Below are positions 49,686 to 57,804 of a DNA stretch of 64,000 nucleotides, in pieces. The translations under genes were made by a program, and so were the position numbers. The stretch comes from Isoetes taiwanensis (taxonomy: Eukaryota > Streptophyta > Lycopodiopsida > Isoetales > Isoetaceae). How positions within the stretch are numbered: the stretch's first letter is position 1; the number at the start of each line of letters is the position of its first letter. The DNA is taken from positions 6,484,871 through 6,548,870 of the forward strand of contig JAJEKV010000010.1 of NCBI GenBank assembly GCA_021234155.1. Reading direction: 5' to 3'. The notes below the pieces were generated by a model. It saw only the letters and a program-made list of their open reading frames with translations, ran no database searches and was not told the origin of the DNA.

Positions 49686-50217
49686 GAGAAAACACACGAA
49701 ACAGAGATATTTACATGAAAATACACGAAACAGAGATATTTACAACATAACATGTGCGACGGAGGTTGAGTGGTCGTATTCCCTGAGCATAAAAATGGAA
49801 AAAAGTCATGTCTCTTCCAGAACCATGTTATGATTTTATTGAGGCAAGTCTCAAGCAATTGAAGTCCTTGCAAGAACATGCGCAGGTGCACATCCCTACC
49901 ATCATATAGCCATTAAATTTGCTGCAATATCTGCTTATTTGATAAGATTTTTTGCTTCTTTGGCAACGTTATCCATCTTAGTTATGTCATAGTGATATTT
50001 TTGTACTATCCATTGTGATGTGTTGATTCTCAATATCTGTTGACAGGAAAACACACAAAACAGAGATATTTACATACACGACATGTGCAATGGAGGTTGA
50101 GCGGCCGTATTCTCCAAGCATAAATAGGCTCTTCCAGAACCATGTTATAGTTCTATTGACGCAAGTCTCAAGCAATTGGAGTCCTTGCAAGAACATGTAC
50201 AGATTAGCAACAAATGA
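49686..50217 (+). repeat. Tandemly duplicated exon-like segment
   Basis: Two ~170- to 200-bp copies (about 49686-49888 and 50045-50217) share AACAGAGATATTTACAT, a GGAGGTTGAG(T/C)GG stretch and an open frame LPEPCYxxI(E/D)ASLKQL(K/E)SLQEH. The first copy ends at CGCAG followed by GTGCAC, and the second runs to a stop after ISNK. It looks like a duplicated exon of an unidentified gene. Confidence 0.55.
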
Positions 50218-51151
50218 GAACAAAAAAATTCAAGTTCTTGATGGTTGATATTTTCATCATTTCTTGCTTCGACTTGCAACCTCAAAGCACATCTCAAACA
50301 AGATATTGGTATAACAATAGTTTTTAGTATATTTGTAGCAAAGATGTTTAAGATGAATAAAGGTCATGTGTTATTGGCAGAGAGCTTTGAACATGGTTTT
50401 GGGAGATAATAATTTTGCAACCATTGTAGCTGTCATTTTAATTCAATATGGGTGTCTATTGGAATTGTAGTTTCCAAATGACTAAATGGGCACCTTTCTA
50501 CTCTTATATAATTTAGTCACACCAAGATTCGATGCCTTGATGCCTTTAGATTCCCGAGTGAGGGAAAAATTAGGAAGGAAAAATAATTGTGAAAAAATTT
50601 GAAGGGACGCCACGTTGTTGTCGATCTTTATCTGCTTCGGCTTTCTGCAGGACAGAAATGCTCTTCCTCAGTCTTCGCTTTCTCCATTCGTCTGCTGCAT
50701 TCCGGAGAGTGCTCATCAATGTTTTTTTTAAGCCGCACGATTTGGAAGCACGGAACTGGTCTGCATTCTTCTGCAGGCTATGGCGTCGTCGCAAGGGCAA
50801 ATCCGGATCTTCTGATGGGCAAATCCGGAGCTATTCTCTCTGTTTTCGGTGCAGTGTAGTGCTGAGGCAACGGAAAAATTCTTGGTGGTAAATGCTGTAA
50901 GATGCAGATGCAGATGCAAGGAAAAATCTGGACAAAAAGCAGGGACGCCAAAAATATCTCCGAGTTTCTAGAATTTACGACTTCATTCTTTTTCCCAAAA
51001 TAGAGGTAAAAAATCCATGGATACTTGGAGCAAAAATTTCCTAGCGATCAAATTTGTTAGGAGATCTAACAATCTAGTCCGGCGAGCATTCAAGTGTCGG
51101 ATCCAATAGATAGTGCAGGTGTAAGTATATTGGCCCAGTTCTGTGGGCCAA

Positions 51152-51559
51152 ATGGACGACGTTTGTAAGAATTTCTATGCAATTTTGGGAGTGCAGAGGA
51201 ATTGCACAGACGCGGAAATTCGAAGTGCCTACAGAAAACTCGCAATGGTATGGTCGATCTGTGTTTTATGAGCATAGATCTTTGCAAACACGTTTTCTGT
51301 AATGTTGATTTTGTTTATTCTATGCCCTATTAATGTGTCACAGAAATGGCATCCGGATAAATGCTCTACAGGTGATCCTGCAGCAGCATACTATATTCAA
51401 GGTGAACAGACCTTTGACGTGTACAGATTAGCGGTTTATGCTGTAAATAGGTATGCCGGGCTTTATTCTCCTTTTTTGTTCGTGGGTCCCAAGTGCTGAA
51501 CTTAGAGACGAATTTAGGTGCAGCTATGGTGCCAAGGCCGGACCAGATGTTTTTGCATC
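51152..51559 (+). pseudogene. J-domain (DnaJ-like) gene fragment in the Helitron
   Basis: Exon 51152-51247 starts at ATG and encodes MDDVCKNFYAILGVQRNCTD and then AEIRSAYRKLAM. The intron begins GTATGG and ends TGTGTCACAG, and exon 51344-51450 continues KWHPDKCSTGDPAAA. This is a typical J-domain with its HPD motif, which stimulates Hsp70 ATPase (established). The third helix is degraded (QGEQTFDVYRLAVYAVN in place of the usual RFxxIQEAYxVLS). A possible third exon (51518-51559) shows no known domain. No downstream part of the gene follows, so it is a captured 5' portion. Confidence 0.75.
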
Positions 51560-52071
51560 TGGTAAGCTCCATATGGTGGCACCAGAACTCTTGTGTGCAA
51601 TTTAGACAATACTTATTGGTATGAGTTGCTTAAACAGCCAGATGGGGTTCCCCTTTCGTTGGCTTCAAAAGTGGTGTTTTGCCGTTATGAAGATGGGGCC
51701 TTGACAGTAACTATGGGCAGCCTTGCCGCCGTTTTCCTTTTAATGTGTACAGTAATAGGATTCTTTGCAGTTTTTCCTTACAATGGGAAAGCTACTTCTC
51801 TATCAGCTCTTCTCAATAGCAAATTATTCATGGTGTTTTTCGTACTGTCACTGTAAGTATCGCAAATTCTTTTTATTGCATACGTCTGTTGTAAGTAGAG
51901 TGTTTATGAGCTTTAGAGTTTTGATTAGAATTGTCAAAGTTAACATAAAATTTTATGATTTCTTTTCTCCACTTTGCTGCATAGTTTCTTATGTTTATTG
52001 CTTAACAATTTTAACCACTGCGATGTGTCAACCCTAAACTCTGTGTAATGATTATATTTTTATGCTACCAG

Positions 52072-52380
52072 ACTTACATTGTCAGGGTAGAAAATTATGA
52101 GAGGAACAAAGAAACATGTGATGAACTTTTGGATGCTGACACAAATGCCCCCAATAGTGAAGACACAGAATATAGAAATGACAAGGAGAATGAAGATGAG
52201 GATTTTGGGAACGAACCTATTGCTAAACGGGTTAGATGGGCAGATCAGGACCCAATAGAGCTCTTTGAGCAGGAGGAGAGTGATGAAGCAGAACATACTA
52301 GAGATGCAGATCTCAAAAATCGATCAAGGTTAGAAAGAAAGCAGATTACTCTCACTGATATCTTTGTTGTAAGATTTGTG
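52072..52380 (+). pseudogene. Extra copy of the B3 gene's last exon
   Basis: Starts after a CTACCAG acceptor with TYIVRVENYERNKETCDELL, then a long acidic tail (EDTEYRNDKENEDEDFG...RVRWADQDPIELF...). It is about 94% identical to 52986-53281 and keeps the frame that the other copy has lost. It lies upstream of the B3 exons, so it comes from a tandem duplication of this gene end. Confidence 0.75.
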
Positions 52381-52483
52381 GGCTTGAGCTTGATAACTGA
52401 ATTTCGGCGCAGTGTTTGTGCGCCGAAGTCCATTCTATCTCTAGTAGATTGATTATTGAGTTATATTGATGCATTTGATGCAG

Positions 52484-53281
52484 TTTTGGCGTTGGCAGAG
52501 GTTCGAGAGGGCTTCCTCCTAAATACTGCTCTCAACCAGCAAGGTTTGCAGCTGGAGATGCTGCAGAAGAAATGGAGAAGGGTCTGACTTCTGGCAAACC
52601 CTCCTTTGTTAAAATGATGCTGCCACATGTCTCTGGCGGATTTTGGCTGGTAAAGATCAAAACCTTCATTAAATCTTTGAAAATATTGAATCTCAATTCC
52701 TTATCCCTTTTTCTTCGATGCAGGGATTGCCTTCATATTTCTGTCGTGCTAACATGCTTAGAAAAGACACGTTGTTTGTGTTGGAAGATGAGAAAGGTCT
52801 GGAGTGGGAATCCCTCTATACAAGAATGGTTTAAGTGGAGGATGGAGAGGATTTTCTTTGGACCATGAACTGCAAGATGGAGATGCTGTGGTCTTTGTGC
52901 TCATAGAACCTGCAAGATTTAAGGTAATCGAATCCACAATGCTTTGAGTAGCGCGTGTTTTATTCTAATTGTTTTTTGCTACCAGACTTACATTGTCAGG
53001 GTAGAAAATTATGAGAGGAACAAAGAATCATGTGATGAACTTTTGAATGCTGACACAAATGCCCCCAATAATAAGACACAGAATATAGAAATGACAAGGA
53101 GAATGAAGATGAGGATTTTGGGAACGAACCTATTGCTAAACGGGTTAGATGGGCAGATCAGGACCCAATAGAGCTCTTTGAGCAGGAGGAGAGTGATGAA
53201 GCAGAACATACTAGAGATGCAGATCTAAAAAATCAATCAAGGTTAGAAAGAAAGCAGATAACTCTCACTGATATGTTGTAA
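52484..53281 (+). pseudogene. B3-domain transcription factor gene, 3' portion
   Basis: Exon 52484-52649 (GRGSRGLPPKYCSQPARFAA...KPSFVKMMLPHVSGGFWL), intron, exon 52724-52923 (GLPSYFCRANMLRKDTLFVLEDEKG), intron, exon 52986-53281 (TYIVRVENYERN...). This is the complete plant-specific B3 DNA-binding fold of the At5g42700/Os06g0194400-like group: SFVK, HVSGGFWLGLP, then GLSGGWRGFSLDHELQDGDAVVF. The middle exon loses one base near 52828 (stop after RMV), putting the GLSGGWRGF part out of frame. The last exon loses another near 53070. The N-terminal part of the gene is absent. Inactive here, but the source gene should exist elsewhere in the genome. Confidence 0.82.
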
Positions 53282-55223
53282 GAAAATCAAAGAGGATTGC
53301 ATCTGTGAAGAAGGCATAACTTCCGTTTCCATAGTACTAACATCATATATGAGGGAAATCTTGTGTGTATATTTTTCTGACCATGGATTCTCGATTTTTA
53401 TTCTCTGTATTCAATGGGAGATAGGAAATTTTTAACGCGGGTCCCGGTCTTTATGTCGTGCGTAAAATGTGGCTAAAAAGTATGATCTCAGACTTCGTTC
53501 ACTTCTTGTTCTAACAATCATTCACGTCTTTGATGGTGTTGTTTCGTTCATGCACATATAAACCTCGTGACTGCAAAGTACATCGCTCATATTTCATCTG
53601 TTGTAATATTAGTCTCAGAAATTGCTAGAATTTTAATTGTGCTTAGGCACCATCTTGAAGCAACTGCCACATTTTTTTTTCCTGTTTGAGTTATTTTATA
53701 GAAACTGAAGAAATAATAGAATGTTCGTTAGATGGTTTGTCATAAAAAGCGTTCTTTCCAAGTGGGAATTGTATAGAGAGTCCACTTAACCTTTATAAAA
53801 CATATGGCTAGAATCAACTGTCCAATTTTAATGAGCATAATAGTTGAATTGAATTCAATTTTTTTATCGTCCAGATAGTACAGAATATATTCGTGATTCC
53901 TAAACACCTTTTTTATCTCCATCTTGATATTTGAAGTGACTTTTGACAGAATTACTTCTCTGATATTGTGGCTGGAATCCACATTGTGAGATACTACAAT
54001 GCAATGGTTATATCTACAAATGTGGGGGCAAAACATTAGTGATTATGGGAGATGTTTACACTGCATTGGGCATAATCTAATAGTGACTCAACCCCTAATG
54101 ACCCCTCAACTATTGTAATTACATATTTGGTTTGCTTAAACTTTGGTACTAATATGAAATTGTAGTGAAATGGTCTATTCAAAGGTATATCTATGCAACT
54201 ATACAAATTTTAATATGTACGTTATGATGCCTAGAAAGCACATAAGCTTTATGATATTGAATAAAAAAATAGTGCATTATATATTTTTTAATATGTTTTA
54301 GTTATTCAACAAACCACTAATTGATTATCAAACGAGGCGTTCCTTTCATGATGTCAGAGTATACTAGTTTGTGAGTGATAATTGAATGACTTTTCTCTCT
54401 ACGTTATGAGACAACATGTTTGCGTTCTAACTTTTCACTACTTATGTTGTTTCTAGGTTGAGTCTCAAAATAGGAAAAACAAACCTGGAAGTCATGGCCC
54501 TCCAAATGGGCTGTAGTGAATCAAAACTATTTTGTGTGTCAAAAATATGCAACCTCTATGCCACATAAAATGAGATGCCAATGTATAATAAGATCGGATT
54601 GATTGTAGTTGTTAGCACTTTGTATTAGGAGGTGGTTGTGGTCCTTTTAGTTGAAGAGAAATGTTCGCGGCGGCCTTGGCCGCCGCGATAAATTTCTTGT
54701 ACATATAATGCATAATATAAAAAATGGCAACAAAGAAAAAATGATGGTGCAAGACAGATAAACAGAAATATTGCTACATGTTCGATAACTGCCAATTGCG
54801 CATAGGACAAACAATGGAGAGCACAAACAGGAGATAATGTCCGGGGTAATATTCAATGCAGTAATGCTATTATTACACAATGGTTTATAGTTTATCCCAA
54901 GCTACTAAAGGACCACAAGGTGGTTACTAAAAACATGAGCTCAACAAGACAACAATTAGAAGAATGTATGAGGAAAGATAGGATTCTATAGTTTTTGGAG
55001 AGGGAATTTGGAATCAAACGAACTCCATGATAATTTTGAAGGTGAAAGGGCTACACGAATCCATTTATAGTATAAGAATGAAGATCCACGTAGTATGGTT
55101 GTGTATGGAAGCAACTTAGAATTTCCATGAGCTTTGGAGATGAAAATTTATATGCTTTTCGTTGTAAATGTCAACACGACCATGACTAATATCCATAAAT
55201 GTATTCCACACGTCCATAACTGA
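53282..55223. other. Helitron 3' region, AT-rich
   Basis: No gene recognised. It contains the perfect GC palindrome at 54666-54687 and otherwise AT-rich sequence up to the terminal hairpin. Confidence 0.5.
54666..54687. repeat. Perfect GC-rich inverted repeat
   Basis: CGCGGCGGCC-TT-GGCCGCCGCG, 10-bp arms with a 2-base gap. Partial pairing continues outward (AAGAGAAAT against AATTTCTT). It stands out in ~30% GC surroundings, about 570 bp inside the Helitron 3' end. Confidence 0.9.
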
Positions 55224-55252
55224 TGCCCGGCATCGCCGGGCACACGTTCTAG
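55224..55252 (+). other. Helitron 3' terminal hairpin and CTAG
   Basis: Stem TGCCCGGC/GCCGGGCA with an ATC loop, then CACGTT and CTAG. The host T follows at 55253. Confidence 0.92.
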
Positions 55253-55284
55253 TGTTAATTACTTTACCACGAAAGCAAAGCAAT
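55253..55284 (+). repeat. R-associated flank right of the Helitron
   Basis: 32 bases identical to 170-201 (TGTTAATTACTTTACC...GCAAAGCAAT). It continues the segment interrupted at 46711. Confidence 0.9.
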
Positions 55285-55346
55285 ATTATCATTTGGGGTG
55301 TATTATCATTTGGGGTGTCTATTAATTTTTTTTGACCATCCGATGC

Positions 55347-55370
55347 TGGCATATTTCACAGCATATGCCA
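55347..55370. repeat. Hairpin in the HUH block
   Basis: TGGCATAT...ATATGCCA, perfect 8-bp arms with an 8-base loop. Confidence 0.85.
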
Positions 55371-55552
55371 TGGGGCGGAATTCTAGCCCTCAAGTGCAAG
55401 TCAAGGTGGGGTCAAAACTCCCATATTTGACTTACCCCTAAGATTCAACCAAACCATTGAATAAATACAACATCTCGAAATTGGCAGTTTGACCAAATAA
55501 ATAATTATGAGCCTGGGGAGTTGAACCCCAGTAGAAGTTCCGACGCTCATCC

Positions 55553-55594
55553 AGGCATACTAGGAATCCCAGAAGAGGGATGCCTAGTATGCCT
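55553..55594. repeat. Strong hairpin in the HUH block
   Basis: AGGCATACTAGGAATCCC, loop AGAAGA, GGGATGCCTAGTATGCCT. The 18-bp stem has one mismatch. It lies on the 3' side of the Rep gene. Confidence 0.92.
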
Positions 55595-55938
55595 AGGGGC
55601 CGAAGCCCACTAACAAATCAAACAAGTCAGTACCAACATATTGTCTCAAAAAAACAGCATTGGGAATTTCGGCCACATTATACAGCAGCAGGCTGCTCAA
55701 ACAGATTGAAGAGTTGATGAAAATAACATTCCACACAAATGTGCTGCAAACACGTGTCAAATTCAGAGCCAGCAAAGCAATCATACCTGTCAAGCATCTC
55801 CATGCTGCTGCAACACATTCAACACGACATTTAGAACAGAAACAAACCTATTATTTCCACAATATAAAACCAGAAGGATCTCTCAAGCCCATACACAAAA
55901 ACAGAAACAACAACACATCAGTTCATAGTGGAGCCACT

Positions 55939-56338
55939 CTATGCATGCCTAATAAGTTCATCTAGTTGCCGTATTTCTTGCACAAGCAAGACCCTCGCAA
56001 GGCTCATATGAGAGCGCAAGATGTGCAACTCAGAAATGGGCACCCCCAACTGACCCCACTCCACAACAGATATAGCATTCTGAATTGAGGCATAAAACCC
56101 TCTAAGCTGCCGCCTGAGCAAGCGCAGGACACCGCAATCCTATGCGCCTCAGTTCCAACCTGGATAATGCTATTAACAAACTCTTGAGCACAAAACACTG
56201 CCTCAGGCTCCGCCGAGAACACAACAGGGTCTGGATGGGATGCTTCTACAGCAGAAGAAATAAAAGAATCAGGCAAAGACACAGCAGGTTGCTCCACGCC
56301 AGCAACTGGTTCCCCATCAGTCTCCATATTCCATGCAA
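55939..56338 (-). pseudogene. ORF downstream of Rep (possible last exon or second ORF)
   Basis: From 56338 (after a TTTTTAG acceptor-like site) a frame reads AWNMETDGEPVAGVEQPAV and on to QVGTEAHRI. Near 56120 the coding-like frame shifts to LRLLRRQLRGFYASIQNAIS...LVQEIRQLDELIRHA, an amphipathic helical end stopping at 55939. It could be a second exon of the Rep gene (donor AAGG/GTGATT near 56430) or a separate small gene beginning at ATG 56327. A one-base frameshift breaks it either way. No known domain. Confidence 0.45.
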
Positions 56339-56400
56339 CTAAAAACAAAGAAAGCCATGAAAAAAAAACCAACTGTACAATGTAGAGGAAACCAAGATCA

Positions 56401-57426
56401 TCACCCAACAGCCATGGTGCAATCACCCTTGTGCACAGGGATAAAATCCACACCAGGCTCAAGAATGACAACATCATCACTGTCTCGACTATAAGAATCA
56501 TCATAAGTATCCTCAAAGTTATTATCTTGTTCATCAATAGGAATGGCATCATCCCAATACCGCCTCCTCCCAGGTCCATTGCGCTGGACAGGCACAAAAC
56601 CTGCTGGCAGCCCAAACAAAATTGTCCTCATATCCGATGGCATGCACTGAGAAGGATTCAGCAGCACCCTCCATGCAGCTCGGACATGGTGCTCATTAAT
56701 ATGGGCAGTATTGGAAGGGATAATCCAAGAACTGGACAATGTAAATTTTCCAAAACGAATCATTCTGGCCAGTGTAAACAACAAGCTAGCAGTCAATCTA
56801 CGGTTCCCATGATAGTTAACAAAATGGGCAGCTCGATTCAACAAGTTTTTATTATCAAGAACAACTAAGTTTTTGGTATCACCGGCTCCCCATCTCAAAT
56901 ACAAATCCTTACCTTTCTCGATGGCAGCCTCACTCACATTATGAAGATGGCAGACATAATGAACCTTTCCCATATCCTTCATACAATACCCAATCATACT
57001 CTCAAAACAATGAAGATGAGTGTTCTTCAGGGCTTTACACACCAAGATCACACCATGACGCTTACAAACCCAATTAAAATCTTTTTTTATGGCATCATTC
57101 ATGGCCCTAGGGCTTTTAAACCGGGCTCTAAAAACAGCCTGACAATGCAAATGATCTACAATAGCACCACTTTCCATGGCCACAGCTCCAGCAACACACC
57201 TCCGATTGCAAAATCCCACAAGACCATCATAAAAGCTCACAGGGACATCCTGCCCAGACAGACCTAAGGTGACACTCACATCTATGAGGTTCCAGTCCTG
57301 CTCAGCACAAAAATCATGACCATTCTCTTGGGAATTGAAAGAACTCACATTCAATATGTGGCTCACAGAACCAGGGGCAGAGCAACGAGCACTCTTCCCC
57401 TTTCTGGCTGCCCTCTTCATAGACAT
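56401..57426 (-). CDS. HUH endonuclease (Rep-like, single catalytic Tyr)
   Basis: Open for 341 residues from ATG 57426 (the frame extends to a TTG at 57441, which I do not use). Numbering from that Met: a basic N-terminus; a DVSVTLG segment at ~49-55, the position of Rep motif I; E85 and the HUH pair H92-L-H94-C-Q (motif II, metal ligands); and Y147-C-M-K150-D (motif III, nicking Tyr plus Lys). The order matches rolling-circle Reps, and the YCxKD form is that of single-Tyr Reps. No helicase domain follows; the rest (~190 residues) has an Arg/Trp-rich middle and an acidic tail. Expected role is site-specific nicking and joining of single-stranded DNA for transposition. It is intact, unlike nearly every other TE gene here. 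A CRESS-virus-derived copy is the main alternative, but the lack of the helicase argues against it. Confidence 0.75.
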   Translation of the reverse strand: MSMKRAARKGKSARCSAPGSVSHILNVSSFNSQENGHDFCAEQDWNLIDVSVTLGLSGQDVPVSFYDGLVGFCNRRCVAGAVAMESGAIVDHLHCQAVFRARFKSPRAMNDAIKKDFNWVCKRHGVILVCKALKNTHLHCFESMIGYCMKDMGKVHYVCHLHNVSEAAIEKGKDLYLRWGAGDTKNLVVLDNKNLLNRAAHFVNYHGNRRLTASLLFTLARMIRFGKFTLSSSWIIPSNTAHINEHHVRAAWRVLLNPSQCMPSDMRTILFGLPAGFVPVQRNGPGRRRYWDDAIPIDEQDNNFEDTYDDSYSRDSDDVVILEPGVDFIPVHKGDCTMAVG

Positions 57427-57804
57427 GGCAGAAAACCACAAACAAAAACAAAGCCACAGAAAACAACACGGCTGGCTTACCTATCTCCCTTTCAAGAACA
57501 CTCCACCTCTGCTCCCCGCCAACGACCCCGACCCCAGCTTATCCAGAACTCAAAAAAAAAAAAAGAAACACCAGACAGCCACGACACATCAGAGGCAGCT
57601 CCGCCATCCCTGGAGCACCCCAAGGAACAACTCACAGTTCCGGCCATCCGGGCATCCAGAGCTCCAAGATGCCCGCCCAATATTCTAGGGTTTCGAATCA
57701 CCCTTGCCACCGTCAGCAAAATACCATTCCATATACGAATACCCCAATCACACCTTGAAAACCTTATGTTATAAATATAACATTTCACATTTCGGCCACA
57801 TTAT

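Larger units (their letters stand above)
46712..55252 (+). mobile_element. Non-autonomous Helitron, 8.5 kb, carrying host gene pieces
   Basis: The 5' end TCTTTTTTTTATTTTGGG begins directly after a host A. The 3' end has a perfect 8-bp stem hairpin (TGCCCGGC-ATC-GCCGGGCA, 55224-55242), six bases, then CTAG (55249-55252), and the host resumes with T. TC start, hairpin about 10 bases before CTRR, insertion between A and T and no target duplication are the defining Helitron features (established). Joining 46711 to 55253 rebuilds the uninterrupted sequence seen at 160-210. No Rep/helicase gene is present inside. It contains pieces of at least three host genes, all on the plus strand. Confidence 0.9.
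55285..57804 (-). mobile_element. Candidate replitron-like rolling-circle transposon block with HUH Rep
   Basis: R similarity stops at 55284 and resumes at 57805, so 2520 bp are extra here relative to the other copies. At the left edge lies a perfect 17-bp tandem duplication (ATTATCATTTGGGGTGT, 55285-55301 and 55302-55318), then hairpins at 55347-55370, 55512-55531 and 55553-55594. The 16-bp direct repeat ATTTCGGCCACATTAT occurs at 55666-55681 and again at the right edge (57789-57804), bracketing 2.1 kb that holds the Rep gene. There is no long terminal inverted repeat and no poly(A). These features suit a HUH-endonuclease element; the exact ends are unresolved. Confidence 0.6.

Noticed and set aside
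56401-57426. Rep ORF as an integrated CRESS-DNA (geminivirus-like) virus
   Set aside because: No superfamily-3 helicase follows the nuclease, no coat-protein-like ORF is nearby, and the gene lies in a repeat-bounded block. A viral origin in the distant past cannot be excluded.
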